Source of the DNA: Rhipicephalus microplus
Lineage: Eukaryota; Arthropoda; Arachnida; Ixodida; Ixodidae
DNA: 64,000 nucleotides
NCBI RefSeq assembly: GCF_043290135.1
Contig: NC_134701.1
Span: 63,275,002-63,339,001, forward strand
Direction: 5' to 3'
Each line of letters begins with the position of its first letter. Position 1 is the first letter of the stretch. A program made the position numbers and the translations under genes. Shown here piece after piece: positions 44,146 to 57,169 of this stretch. The notes below the pieces were generated by a model that searched no databases, was not told where the DNA came from, and saw only the letters and a program-made list of their open reading frames with translations.

Positions 44146-47100
44146 TCCTATGCGTAGTCCGGATTGTTAGGTGGTTGTTCCACGTCCCTAAGAAGTCTTG
44201 GGTGGCGGCGCGCCATCTAGGGAGCATTGTCGCAATGACTGAATAGGCGTCCTTGAGCGCAACTATGGAGGAAGGATATGGACATGCCTTACTCCATGAG
44301 CGCGAGCGCAGAAGTGTACAAACTGGCAACACTGGTGTACACGCCGGCAACCAGGCAGGATAAGCCGCGAGCAAAACGAGCTGGCTCCTAAATGAAATGC
44401 AAGATGGATGACAGTTATTGTTGTAGGACAGGAAGAGGCCCTTTACACTCGATCTTTTCGAGTGCACAGATGGCTCCCTTTAGTGGGAGATGGTGTAATT
44501 TTTTCATTGATGAGGCGTCAACTGTACGTTAAAAAGTCGAAGCAAAAGAGTATTTCAATATTTCAATGCGGTAGCAGCTGAAAAGTTGAAGATATTTTTT
44601 TATCGCTTCGATGTCATACTTTGGTATGTACAAAATGGGGCCCGGACCAAACACATTTTCGCAGCGCTGTCCTGGTGTCCTGTCTATGTGTTTTCTTCTT
44701 CTGCATGGTTGTGATTTTGGCGCGAAGTTGACTGTTTAATTCAGTCCTGTATCAACTAGCCCAAGAGGGAGTTCAACTAGACATTGATACTGTTCAATTC
44801 ATGTTGAATAGTGGGTAGGTTGACGAGAAAGGAAAGAATAATAAGCCAACCAGTATAAGGAAGAGAGTATGGGGAAATGAGAGAGGGAGAAATAAATGAG
44901 GAGATAGATAGGCACAGCAGGAGATGTTGAAGAACGAGAAATATGCATTTGCGCAGCGATAGTTAGCAGCAAGGCCCACATTCAAAACAAAATACAAGAT
45001 CAACATGTACACATGCAACATGAAAATAAGAATGAATGTCAATGCGTCGTATCTCAAATATTGGCGACAACTTGTTACTCCACTAAAGCAAGCTTTTTGC
45101 AAGACGAGAAAAAAAAGATGAGACCCTTGCGATATCGCGACTGGTGCCGACAAATTTCGTCACGCTTTACAGTTGTGTCAATCACCAATTCTTCTGCCGT
45201 GTCTTTAGTGAGAACTTTTGGGGAGCGAGGAGACATAAAACCGAATCGTAAAGCAGCACGGGGGGATTGCTGTGCTTTTCTTGAAGTGACAAACCAGAAG
45301 TTTATATGACCATGATATGGTAATGTAACACTTCCCAAAATAAAACGCAAAGAATGCCCGCCAGCTGCAATGTGTGGCTTTTCAGCAAACACCTCCTATA
45401 TTATACACGTTGTTACAATGACAACAAATCGAGCGCATCGCTGCTGGCTGCTGCAGCTTTGTATAAACAAAGTTATACGTTAATCATGAATGTAATTCAG
45501 CACTGGGTGGTCATGACTCTTCAAGACTTGTGGCGAACTCCGGAAGAGAGCAAGGTTGGTTTTTCAACTGTGAGAAAGTTGAATAAACCTGATTCACGTA
45601 AAATGTTACCAACATTATGACATCGATCACATCTCTCACACCGAATCGTTCACATCGTTCTATCTTCCTCTATTTGAAGAAGCGCTGCACTAATACTAAC
45701 AATGTATGTTGCTTAAACACAGTGTAGGCTGTATAATCAACTCTCATGTTCCTTAAACTACAAGCGACGCTTTTTAGGTGTGTTTTAATACATGACCAAT
45801 ATCAAGAGGTCTCGCTGAAGTTTTCCGGTTGCGAGATCTTCTTCAGTGTAATGTTTAATTTACATATTGTGTGAGAGTATATAAAATAAAACTTCAAATT
45901 GAATTTCGACTGGACGCACCTGCTACGTCACGTTCTTCTTTTGTCCGCAACAATCATGAAACTATAGGGTGTTGGCGTTGGTATTATTTTGCTGCAAATG
46001 TTTTTGTGATCTACACATAACAAAAATCAGCTAAGTCTGCGCTAGTTTAGCTAACACTGTGTCGCGTGGGCTTTGTAGTCTGCCATTCTGAGCGTATTCC
46101 TATTTTATGTGCGTCGCCAAGCGAAGCAAAATTTGTTCAACTAAGGAAACAAAACGTTGCAGCAGCCAGAGTGGCGAAATTATAAAAAATATTGGTAAAA
46201 GAGATGTTCCGCCTTGCATACTGAGAGTGCACTTCAAGAAATCAACAAAACAGGTCGGTGTACGAAATGAGGACTGGGAAAATTATCAGAGGCATTGATA
46301 ATGTACTTAGCTGGGGATGAAAATGAAGTTATGGCTGGTATTTCAAAAGTTTTATACATGATAAGGGCGGGGCGCACCCCCCTCTAACTATTTTAGCACA
46401 ACCTTCAATCCATATCCTGTCACACGTGGAGAAAAACGATCTCGACAATGCCTACGTAGAACTATTCAATGTATTAATACTTATGTATACCTCTCAATAA
46501 GACTCTTTCAATGTAACGAAGTATTAAGCAGTTTACAACTCCTGCCAAGGTTTACCGGGTAAATATATGTGTACCATGTTCTAAAGTCACACCACCTTCT
46601 TGAGCTAGTATGCGACTACAGCTTACAGCGCTAGCTTTCACCGATCCGCAGACGTAGCAGCACGAATTAGTATTATTTTCTTACATTTTTTTTTCACAAA
46701 AGACTTACACGCACATCTCGCTGTCAGCAGAGATGGAAGTCCGGGGAAGGGGTGTACAACATCGCAATTTTGATATAATGGAAACTAGCAGGTGGTAAAA
46801 ATAGAGTCGAAATGCAGTCGATATCACTAAAATATTTGGTCTTGAATGCTTTAGGGATGCTTAGTAGGGCAGGCCTACAACTGGGGTCATATCGTGCGCT
46901 ATGCTCGACAAAAGCTAAGAGGGTGTGTGTGGCACCGGGTAAGCGAAGAGCACGAGCAGTGCGACGCGTTAAAGAGAACAGCGAAGAAAGACATGCCTGA
47001 TGTTCGCTTCAGACACCTCTGCGCCGACGCAGCGCCCACAGCAGGGACTGCAGCAGAGCTTCAATGGCCGCAAGAAGTCCATGGCTATAGTCGTCGGGAG

Positions 47101-47283
47101 CCGTTTGTAAGGCAAAGCTGCCGATGCAGATGGCGTGCACTAAACAAAAATGACGATGATGATGAATCCACGACCATGGCTCATACCCACTCAGAGTCAA
47201 ACGAAGTATGACGCTTGTTCGTCTTCTGCTTCATTGGAAGGTATCGTAGAGACGCGGTTGTTTGTGTATACCCCACTACATGA
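44146..47283. other. Unassigned 3-kb stretch
   Basis: No protein family is recognised. The frames 44794-45153 (minus, hydrophobic) and 45013-45309 (plus) overlap on opposite strands and have no known motif. Near 47145-47170, ATGACGATGATGATGAATCC looks like part of a dispersed tick repeat but could not be bounded. Confidence 0.35.
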
Positions 47284-47288
47284 GTAAA

Positions 47289-47497
47289 TGTAGTGGCACG
47301 CCCCCACTGTCGCTTCCCGCGCCACGAATCCCGAGAGGTGCGCTCAGTGCAGTCTCGCTTACAGCGCCCGCACCACGCGTGGAGCGATCAATAAAGATCA
47401 TGTTCTTCCTCCAGCGTCCGTCGGGTGCTCACGTGCATTCGGCTGCTCTCCTCCAAGCGTCTGTCTATAGGCAACGGATATACGTCACGACCCTACA
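47289..47497. repeat. Candidate solo LTR, 209 bp
   Basis: It starts TGTAG and ends CTACA (5-bp inverted termini), has a polyadenylation signal CAATAAAG near 47390, and is flanked by GTAAA (47284-47288) and GTGAA (47498-47502), a possible 5-bp duplication with one change. Orientation plus would fit the signal. A palindrome CCACTACAT/ATGTAGTGG spans its left edge. Confidence 0.45.
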
Positions 47498-47502
47498 GTG
47501 AA

Positions 47503-50500
47503 TGACCTCCCTCTTCTCCTCGTCGAAAGGGAAAAGAAGACGAGAGTCAGTTACGGACTGAAGCAGGGGGTTCAATGGATAAGTTCGTTGTACAACAGTG
47601 TATGGGCAACGTACCGGTGAATAAATTTCTCGCAGAGCCCTGACGCGCGAACCAAGGTCGACAGCAAGGCTTTATCTCCGAATTGAAAGATCTTGCTGCG
47701 TCATTTGCTATCGCAGCGAGGTTTTTCCTTCCTCTCGAGTAGCTTCTGTGCTTTGCCGAGCAATTTCATGGCATTGCGTGACTCAATTTGTGAAGTGTTT
47801 TGGTAGGGAAGTACTACATGGAGCTGGTGTAAAGGAGAATGCCTCGTTGAAGACGGAGAAGGCAGATCGTTCGTACACAAAGAAGAAAGGGCTCTAGCCG
47901 ATAGATAGTTGTATAGCGGTATTATATGGAAATCTGACAAATGATAATGTTATCCCAGCTTTTGCGATCCGGACGTAAATCATTATTATCATGAAGATCA
48001 CGTGACATAGACGCTTGCACAACATAATGACACGTAATTTTCAAGCATGCCTTTTTCCCATTCGATAAATTTTCACAGCCTTCTTCATAGGCACACAACG
48101 AACAGCTAGCTACTGATGTAACAACAATTCGCATACCATCTTGTATTCCAGTCTGCCGTTGTCGTGAAGACGCTGCAGTTTAAACAATATCTCCCGAGGA
48201 ATACACAGCCACAAAAACTACACGTTATTTGTCCGAGATCATTTAGGTCAATGCTGGAGCCCCCGTCCTCTTTAAGAAGGAAAAAAGTCCGGTCTTGTTC
48301 ACCAGTGAGAGAATTCTGCCTTTTCACACTATTTCTATTATAAGAAGTTGGGCGAAAACCTCGGAACTGTACACTGCCATTTTTTTCACTATTTCATGGC
48401 GTCAAATTTACGCCTATGGCGGTGCACGCACATGAAGCGAACAGTGGCATTTTTTAAAGAGCTCAGTCAAATGCCTTTACACTTTACCGGAAGTCCCACT
48501 TCTTTTAGAAAGCGGATAGCATTGCCTTCTCTTCGAATTGAGTATCTCTGGACATGCACACAGTGGTGGAGGAGGTTTTATTGGACTGAACTCTCAGAAC
48601 AAAAGCTAGAGATGAAGGATAACCAGGGAATGAAAGATGAACCAGTGCCTACATGTGGTTTTGTTTGCCATAGCCTATCCTTCGGTAGCTTAGCAATATG
48701 ATCATGGCAGCTTGAGGCAAGTCGTCGTGAAAGCGCATCTTCAGCAAACAAGAGTTGGCGGAGTGACGTAGTAACACGCTACGGCGACTAGATGTCGTTG
48801 CATCACAGCTCAGAATGTAGTTTTACGCAAACAAACTCCCCCTTTTATAGTAACAATGCGCAGCTACAGCGAAACTATCGATAGGTAGTCCTGTTGTATT
48901 CTGTTTCGAAGGGGCAGAGTCCAGGTATTCTGTGAGCATGTAGGTCGTAACACGATAAGGTTAAACAAGCTTGTTCCAGCATTGCGGGAGAAGTTATAGC
49001 GATGGTATTGATGTCGTTGCTTGTGGATGAAAAGCTGGCACTGTGTTGAGCGAAATGTTTTGACGTATGTAGAGCCATACAGGCCGGTGCTCGAGTGAAG
49101 CCTAGACCTTATGGCTGAAAGGCGTATTTTCTACCAAAGAGGCCGGCCAGGGCTCAAAAGCACTTCAGAAAAACCGTATACACCTTCTATACAATGTGAT
49201 GAGCCACGTTAGAAAGGTAATATCACGTATTTGGAATGGCACCAGTCATCACACCATGTGAATAGCTCAGCCAGTGGTTGGCATGCTAAAGGCACGCCGA
49301 TAATGAATCACTTAAACATAACTGATCATTAGCATCGGGAACACCTTAAAGAAAACGTGCACTGCTTCAGTGCGAATATTGTTTTACGAACGCGTAGTAA
49401 ATATTTCGCTCAATCGCAGCATGATTATCTATAGCTTAGTGGGCACTAAGGAAATATACTGACTAGGCAACTTAAAAGAACTTGAAATGACTAATTTTAC
49501 GTGCATACAGATTCCTCTACTCACCGCATCCACTGATAAACGAAGCCTGAGAAAGTGCTGCTAACAAGGCTCAATTACACGATCGTGTTATTCTTTCGAC
49601 GGCGAAGCTCGAGTAGCCTCCAAGTTTTTGCCCGCGTCTGAATAATGTCTCCAACGTGTAAGCATCAACTTTATTTCCTGTGTCTTCGCCACTGGTGAAA
49701 CGCACGTCAGAGCAGTACAGAGTGAAATTTTCTGACCAAGGTGAGTGGCTGATGGCGAAAGTGTGTCAACCTAATCGTGAATAAGGTGTCATGCGATCCA
49801 GTGTTCTCTCGAGTCTTAATGCCTAACGTGGCTCACAAGAGCTGTGGGCATGACCCAGAAGATTTAGTCCAATTTCGAAAAGCCAGGGACTAACACAGAA
49901 TTGGAAATAGTTTTAGGTTATTCTGCATCTGCTATTATCACTAGTGTACCAGCGATTTTTTTTCGGGAGAGGTGGTAGAGTAGAGGGGGATCTTAACAGT
50001 ACATAATGCGTTTGTATAAACATTTTCCGAAGGGGGGGGGTGGTATTTTGAACACACCCTCCCAGGCTATGCCACTGGCTAATGATGACGTATAGTTATG
50101 AACGTAACTGGCTTCCGCGGTCTTCGAGGTGCGCGCGCATACTTCACTAGTTCACCTGAATTATTTCGCAACAAAAAAATACGAACAGCCATGCTCGTTA
50201 GGCCGCTAACTGGTTGGCCCACCAGACCTGCTTCTGTACACTTTTGTTCATATGCTTCAATTGTTAAGCTTGTAGTAAACAAGCGTCAAGTGTTTACACT
50301 CGATTAGTGTAATGTTTTTAACAGCGAGGGGATGAGGTTAGCTATGGCGAATGTCCCGATGTATTAGTTTTGAGAGGAAAAAATTATATGTCGCAAAAAG
50401 AAGAGAATCCTACGAATGTAAGTGGCGCCGCAGAAAATGCTGCTTCTATCATGTGCCCCCACCAAACCATCGCCTCAAACCAAGATGGATTTCATCAAAT

Positions 50501-52419
50501 ATGAACGCTAAAAGCTTGGAGAATGCTTCAGGAAGGGGGTGACACCTTTAATAAGAATAGAGCGTGACAAAGTTATTAGGCTTTGTTCACGTCACCTTAT
50601 CAATGACTTTTAAATGGATACCACAACCGTGCCGCGAAGGAAGTCAATGGGCCTGTAAATAGGCCAATTGAAACTATTCTAGAATGCCCAGTGGAAGTAT
50701 AGTTGCGATGTTCCTACTGCGCCGTAATTATTCTTCTCGTAAGTTGCCTAGGTACCTACTAAGCAATGTTGCATAGCTGCGTGCTTCATGCCCTTGACGC
50801 CCGGTGTTGTTCGTGTTTTGACATCCAGCGTGAACATGAGCTTCGGCCACGCACTATTACACGTGTTCTTAAGACTCCTCGCATTACGGTACAGTCATGG
50901 TAATTTTTTTTCGGAAGAAATTGTGGACACCGGTGGTGCTCTGTGGTGAAACACCTGTTTTCCAACCGGAAGTATTCAGTTGGTTCACAATTATAAGGGA
51001 ATATTTTGTATTATAAATTTATTCGCATCTATCTCAAATTCACGGTCATGAACAATGCTGACATTTTGCTCAAAACCAATGAAGCCATCACCGGAATATT
51101 GGCGAGACGATCTATTTAACGCAATCGTGTTATTGATCTAGGTACCTTAGCTTACGTTAAAGTGTATAATTCACTCCGCTAATGGGACGCAAATTGTTCA
51201 GATATACTCCTAATAACTCACTTTTAGTCACTCTAGATGAACCGCGATTTGTTGGTTATAACAATAGCTCTATGTGTTCGGATAAGTACGAAAAAGAACA
51301 ATTAGCAAACACAGATAAAAACTTTGATGATTCGAATTTACTAACTCCTATCTTAATTAGGTGTTTCCAACGTTTAAAGGGTATTTTGGAAGCTGAGAAT
51401 CATTCATTTAGATGAGCCCACTTTTATCTGCAGCTGCAGCCTCGCATTGAATGATTGCGTCTATGACAACGCGTTTTAGGTTTGTAGTACGAACAAACGT
51501 ATGTTTTTGTGTTGAAGTATTTGTGCATGTATGTATGTGTTTGTGCGTTCAAACCTTTCAAATGTCTAAACGCACTTCAAATAATCAATCAATCAATAAA
51601 TTATTAAATCAACTAATCAAATTGATCAAATATTTATTTACAACAGTTTTTTACAATTTGTTGGCGGTTGAAAAGCTATTGCAAACAACTCAGTGGGTTG
51701 TCATCTTTTTCTGATCCGATATCACTTCGCCTAAAATTTTGGAGCATTGAGGTTATGACAAAATTAAATTATTTTTATGTCTTTTCGCCAACAAAACGTG
51801 AAGATTATAGAAAAAACTGAGACGCAGCTTGACTGGATCCCGCTCCCTCCACCACCAAAAAAGCACACTGGCAAATTCGCAGCCGTGCAAATTAAACGCT
51901 TGGTTAACAGGGTAAATGAAGAGGAAGTGAGAAGGAATGAAAGAATGGAGAAACAAGGTTATGAACAACAATGTAAAGCATAGTCATTCAAAATAAAGGT
52001 AATCAAAGCGCAGGCTCCCAACAAATAATGCAAATTAAACACCGAATTTCGGAGAATTAGAGATTTACGAGAAATGCGTTCTGATAAACGCCACATTTCC
52101 TCTCGCCAATGGAAATAAACTTCAAAAAACGGCCTCAAAATTTTAACGAACATCAACTCGGATATCTCGAAGTCCTAGTTATACGTGCATAGCACACCCT
52201 CATTTATCTTGGCCGCGACTTGAAAGTGCTATTTGTTTCTTTTATGGCGATAAAATATGTAGATGTGTAGTTCTGTAGAGATTTGCTGCGTATAGCAGCA
52301 GAGGTCATTCGCACACTTGTTGTAAATGGATTTAGAATATTATAAATTTTCTTGTAATGAATTCACATTGGTGATGCACCTTTGCATGGCGGCATCACTA
52401 ATGTGAAACAAAGGCGAAT
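47503..52419. other. Unassigned 4.9-kb AT-rich stretch
   Basis: No gene, SINE or transposon terminus is recognised. Features noticed are a G run near 50030-50040 and an AATC-rich tail-like run near 51580-51600. Frames such as 51182-51415 and 48348-48701 (plus) carry no family motif. Confidence 0.4.
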
Positions 52420-52915
52420 CTTGGAAACGAGACAGCTGATAAATTGGCCCGAGGTTTGCTTGACAGGGCTCAGGACAGCCTCGATTCAGGCTTCTCGAAG
52501 AAGTGGGCCCGCTGTTTTGCAGAGCTTACGCAACTACCCCGTTTGAACCATCGGACTTACCCTCACCCAAGCCTCTCTCTTAAGTCCTGCCAACAAATTC
52601 CATAAAGATATCTCCCGACCAGCACTATCTCTTCCCCTCAGCTGCTGCCCCACTACAGTAACACTTCCCATGATCGTATACCTCTACGACGAGTCTCGCG
52701 ATCATCTTTTCCATATCCTATTGACCTCCCAGCAGCGACAGTCTGCCATCTAAACTGGGAGGACTGGGAGGTTTCGCTCTCTTCTGGGGACCCAGTGTTG
52801 CAGCTTGCTGCGGTGACTGGGACAGCCAATGTCATAGGGGCGCGAGGCATGCATAGTCGTATAGAGTTGGCATGTGTCCATGCGGTCGTTCCGGGACCAT
52901 AAGTGCTCGAAACCA
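52420..52915 (+). pseudogene. LINE ORF2 C-terminal fragment (end of RNase H and tail)
   Basis: Plus-strand reading GNETADKLARGLLDRAQD at about 52423 is the last RNase H block of an I-like LINE ORF2 (compare DGNETADAAARA in the copy at 58090). A WEDWEVSLSSGDPVLQLAAV segment near 52760-52825 resembles the protein's last domain (compare SREDWEAALLGCSDLTAQRA). Frames change in between. The rest of the element is absent, so it is 5'-truncated. Confidence 0.65.
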
Positions 52916-53111
52916 ACATGTTAACAAAGTTTTAAATGCGGAGCATTTCTTGTAGTGTCATCCACTGGTGGATTTGGAGTGGCCGACAAACTCTGCTCCA
53001 AGCGCACAATTACCCCAGCCCCTATATCTGCAGCAAATACCTCCCAAATATAAGGCCATAATGCCTTAAGTGTCAACATCGGAAGTGTAACTTACATTAC
53101 ATGCTCTGGCA

Positions 53112-53282
53112 GTGATTGATTTCATTTATTATTTTTGGGGTTTGACGTCCCAGGACCACCATATGATTATGAGAGACGCCGTAGTGGAGAGCTCCGGAAA
53201 TTTCAACCACCTGGGGTTCTTTAACATGCACTCAAATCTGAGCACACGGGCCTACAACATTTCCACTTCTATCCGAATGTTG
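53112..53282 (-). mobile_element. Ruka SINE, 3' part, minus strand
   Basis: Reverse-complement match to the body of the complete SINE at 17684 (here TTTGACGTCCCAGGACCACC, CACCTGGGGTTCTTTAAC, CACTCAAATCTGAGCAC). The tRNA-like head with A and B boxes is missing, so this is a 5'-truncated copy with a diverged tail. Confidence 0.88.
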
Positions 53283-53289
53283 TGGCAGT

Positions 53290-53895
53290 GTCCCGCCCTA
53301 AACGCTTGCTTCGAATCTCCTGCCGCAAAGTATGACTAGACCAACCACCTCAGGAGCCCTGACAGCCCTTCAACACCAGACCGTCCAGAAGGCCCAAAAT
53401 GTGGCTGGCGAGCTCCGACTCCCAGCCCCCACATGGGTGGAGTCACCGAGCCAGCCCCCGTAAGGGGTGCCTGGGCTCTTTCAGGACCTTTAACAAACTT
53501 CATTCTTTCTCTATCTGTCCGCCGGAGCACTCTACTCTGGTGGAGGGCATTAGGAGAGAATCTACCAATTTAACACACGCGTTTCTTTTGGAGCGATTGG
53601 CAGGATCACAGTGGAACGCGATATGCGTGTCTCTCTTCTTGCATGAGTGGGTACGCTGCACACAGCGACGCTCCGACGTCAGTTCCGACATGAGGCGCAA
53701 CCACGACGTGAGCCGACGTGAGGCGACGTGAGGCGAAACGTGAGCTCCAACGTGAGGCGCAACTGACGTGACCGACATCCAGTGGCACGCCCAAAGTTGG
53801 CACAGTTTCAAGCATAGAAATTCCTATTAAATGCGAAGCATTTCTTAGCGAACTTCGGCGACCTTGAACGAACTTCGGCGAACTTCGGCGACCTC
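53290..53895. repeat. Unassigned sequence with short degenerate tandem words
   Basis: 53690-53770 contains several GACGTGAGGC words. 53829-53895 contains AAATGCGAAGCATTT followed by repeats of GAACTTCGGCG. The AAATGC/GCATTT hairpin is shared with 17318. The region 53340-53560 has an open-looking frame rich in proline that I cannot assign. Confidence 0.5.
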
Positions 53896-55289
53896 GTGTG
53901 GTTTGGAGCTGTATTCGCACACAACAAAAATCAGCAAATGTTCAGCGGTTACACTTCACCACTTTATTCTTCTAGGCTTACCTTTTCAAATCGAGTCTAG
54001 AAGTTCAGAAGTATTCGTCTTTCATTCGAAACAAAATCGAAACGCAGAATAAACGAAGCCACAAGTATGATTCGCCGCCCCCAAGTACAAAGACTAGGCA
54101 AATCCGTGCACTACCCATCATTCTGATGGTAGCTTAACGATCACAGCACCAGAGTTCTATTTAGTTAATTTTGGAGACTCTAAGGTTTCAAGACACGGGG
54201 CTGTTGCAACTTTCGGTCGAATTAGCCGATTTCCGGGGAGTATAAAAAGTTGCTCCGTGGAGCGGATTTCGCGGCGTAGATGCTACAGATCTACCAATGA
54301 AACATACAAGGAGCACTCTCAATACACTGGCTCCGCATGGAGCAGAAGAAAGTATTACCGGAAGTGCTCTGAATCTGCCAATGGATGACAACATAGTCGC
54401 ACAATGTCACACTTGGGTTTCGGGGACGGCATCGTACATACTCCCAGTGTGCATGCTCGCGTCTCGTGCCAGCCCAGAAATACACCCGTAAAACTATAAT
54501 CGTGCCCCTCTCTCACCTCGCAAGGCCGACGCAGTCAGCGTCTGCTAGTGAAAAACCGACTGCTCGCACTGCACAAGCGTTTTTTGGCCACCCATTTATA
54601 TGTAGGCCTGGATCGCACATCAGAACTCCACCACTCGTTGAAGGCAACAATTCTCCTCATTCAATAAATGAAATAAAAAATGAACCATCAAACTCGGGAT
54701 CTTCGCGAGCTTTGGCGACATGCCCTCGAGAACGAGCCAACGGTAAAAATAAGTCGAATTCCCCCCTCAGTGCACTGCCTTTTATTGGTTTCGACAGAAC
54801 CATTCATCGCGTCAAGGACGGTCGACTAAGTCGGGCGGTGTTTTCAAACCAGAGGCATCTTCTTTCACTTGTTTGTCGTTCCACAGAGTGAATAAGGGCA
54901 CCAATGCAATAAAAGTGTCAGAAACATTTCATATGATCTTGTCAGATCTTTTTAGGTGCATGGGCTGTTTAAATCTGTTCGGAAGCTTCTAATGCCTGCA
55001 ATAAGTATGTTTTAGAATAATCAGCACGGTGGTCTCGGAGATAAGTACCGGCCAAGCGTGTTCCAACATAGCAACTGCAGCTAAACCCGAGGCCACGTGT
55101 TATACACCATGGTCAGCTTGTAAATTCTATTGCGCTGCTCGGCCAGTGTACGTCGTTTTTGTTGTCATCGTCAGCTAACACACGAGCACATGTGGCCGGT
55201 TAAACTAGCTATGAGGAGTGAAGCTCTTAAAGCCATTGATTGTCCCTCCTAGCTCGTGGGACGTGACTGCCTACTTAATGATTCACTCA
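53896..55289. other. Unassigned stretch
   Basis: The longest frame (54466-54891, plus, 141 codons) has no motif I recognise and no clear splice context; probably chance. No known repeat. Confidence 0.35.
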
Positions 55290-55338
55290 GCAGGTGTTTG
55301 CAGACGGACGGACGGGCGGACGGACGGACAGACGGACG

Positions 55339-55416
<78 letters not shown>

Positions 55417-55492
55417 TGGTTCACTGTTTATACTGATAAGCCCTCCAAATGTTTACTCCACTCATCATCGTTCACTCCTTGTATATGCTGTG
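55290..55492 (-). mobile_element. Microsatellite-bearing repeat, copy E, reversed, with (GACA)n core
   Basis: The right end 55460-55492 is the reverse complement of CACAGCATATACAAGGAGTG and ATGATGAGTGGAGTAAAC, the head of the family. Inward lies a GACG/GACA run from about 55303 to 55414, of which 55341-55414 is nearly pure GACA. This again pairs the head sequence with a tetranucleotide array. Confidence 0.8.
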
Positions 55493-55535
55493 ATTTTTTT
55501 CGCTGGACGGTTTAATTCAATAGTAATGCTAGGAC

Positions 55536-55625
55536 ATGCTATGACCAAGCTAATTACGCCATGACCAAGCTAATTATCTATGACCTGATTATCTATGAAA
55601 TGCTATGACCAAGCTAATTAGCGAC
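55536..55625 (+). repeat. Short three-copy repeat ATGACCAAGCTAATTA
   Basis: The 16-bp word occurs at about 55539, 55560 and 55604 with minor spacing differences. It borders the next SINE fragment. Confidence 0.8.
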
Positions 55626-55635
55626 AGGTAGCCTT

Positions 55636-55856
55636 TGATTGATTGATTTGTGGGGTTTAATGTCCCAAAACCACCATATGATTATGAGTGACGCCAAAGT
55701 GGAGGGCTCCGGAAATTTAGACCACCTGGGGTTCTTTAACGTGCACTCAAATCTGAGCACGCGGTCTTGCAATATTACCACCTCAATCGGAAATGCAGCG
55801 GCCGCAGCCGAAATTCAAACCCGCAACCAGCGGGTGAGCAGCCGAATACCGAGATA
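55636..55856 (-). mobile_element. Ruka SINE, nearly complete, minus strand
   Basis: It starts on plus with the reversed tail TTGATTGATTGATTTG and reads through the body (CACCTGGGGTTCTTTAACGT) into the tRNA-like head. The B-box region is altered (reverse complement GCGGGTTTGAATTT instead of GGTTCGATTCC) and the outer head including the A box is cut off. It is an old, inactive copy. Confidence 0.88.
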
Positions 55857-55859
55857 ATT

Positions 55860-56559
55860 GCATTTCAGTTAAAGCCTTACCAATGAAGACAAGACAGCTC
55901 AGTGTAATGGTAGTTAAGCCTCAGCCAATCAGTAAAATCAAAATTAAGAGAGAACTAATGCGGTCTTCACTTCGAAGCCGACCACGCACATAAGAACCCA
56001 CTTAAAAAGCTGCAAGAAGCTAGGTTATTACAAACTCCTTTATGGCTTCAGCTTTGCACAAGTAGTGTAAGCTCACCAAATTAGTATATATGTAAAGCAG
56101 CTGCCACTTAGCGTTCACCGTATCATACATTTGAGCGTCACAAAGGCACCATCAAAGTCAGGAGTTGAACTCGGGCTTTCTCAGAATCAACGAGTTTGTA
56201 TCCGAGTTCACGCGTCTATTAGTTTGATTGACACACGCTAACTGTGCATATCGCGTACGCTCACCACGTTCGTTTTTGCCGATGAGCAGTACTCACGTCA
56301 AGCGGCCTGATTACTCTACCAGCTCTATTGTGCAGGCTATGCGCACATGCACGCAGAAGTAGAAGGGGTATCATCACGCGGCTACGATGTCTCGCATTCA
56401 ATTTGACCGCACTCACGCCGTATCCAATCACAGCCGCATTGCCGACAAGATGAGAGTGCCCCTGGGGACCACCTGTCCTTATATTCATCTGTAATGCTTG
56501 ATAGAAGGAAAATGGTCAGCACGAGAATGCTGTGTGTGCAGCCTCACTGCCTTCAAGGC
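55860..56559. other. Unassigned stretch
   Basis: No gene or repeat recognised. Confidence 0.35.
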
Positions 56560-57165
56560 TTAAAACTTTCATGCTGCATGTGGAACAAAAGAACATGCGC
56601 GAAAGAGGACATATGCCCAGGAACACGCCTGTGGGAAGCGCGTGTTGAGTTGGCAAAGAGACAGCACGATAATCACGCTGATGTCAGAAGGTCCAGAGTA
56701 GGAGCTAGTTGGTTGTACATGGCTGACGCCCACGACGCGCTGGAATTGAACACTAAAATACATACTGTAGCACAAGTAGGACACACACAACGGCGAACTA
56801 ATAAATGTTTATTCGATGGAAATGTGATGAACATACATAGGGTGAAAGTGAAAAGGAAAGAAAGAGCGTAAACGTGCGCACAGCTCACCAGAAGAAAGCC
56901 ACCATATGTGCGACATGAAATCTGGCGTTGTCAACTATAAAAAAAAACTCGCGTAAAAAAGTATACTCATCGTCGGACAAATGAACAGATGGCACACTAA
57001 CACACCTGTCTTCACCAAGCCTGCGCATCAGGAAAGCTTCAATGATGACTCTTTCCTTTCTCTCTATTGATCTTGATAAAAGAATGGTGTTTTGGAAACG
57101 TACTAGCACTCGTGTGTGTTCTACTGGTGCAACGGTGTGTTTTTTAGAGTTCAATTTTAGCGCGT
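56560..57165. pseudogene. Inverted pair of Penelope-like (GIY-YIG region) fragments
   Basis: The minus frame 57154-56885 reads LNSKKHTVAPVEHTRVLVR, then SIERKERVIIEAFLMRRLG and CVSVPSVHLSDDEYTFL, resembling the C-terminal endonuclease region of Penelope-like retroelements (xRExxEAxxIxxxGDxCVSxPS). The plus frame around 56690-56800 carries the related LNTKIHTVAQVGHTQRR, so the two pieces lie head to head. Their DNA forms an inverted repeat of about 60 bp (about 56741-56800 against 57105-57165, roughly three-quarters identical). The reverse transcriptase is absent. The family assignment is from motif recall. Confidence 0.5.
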
Positions 57166-57169
57166 CGTG

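Noticed and set aside
44794..45153. Hydrophobic 119-codon frame as a possible membrane protein
   Set aside because: T-rich composition on the coding strand explains the hydrophobicity; no family motif, and an unrelated frame overlaps on the other strand.
47403..47520. Promoter or first exon of a host gene next to the GC-rich block
   Set aside because: The block fits a solo LTR better and no downstream coding exon is visible.
54466..54891. 141-codon frame as a possible host exon
   Set aside because: No recognisable motif, no clear splice signals and no supporting neighbour.
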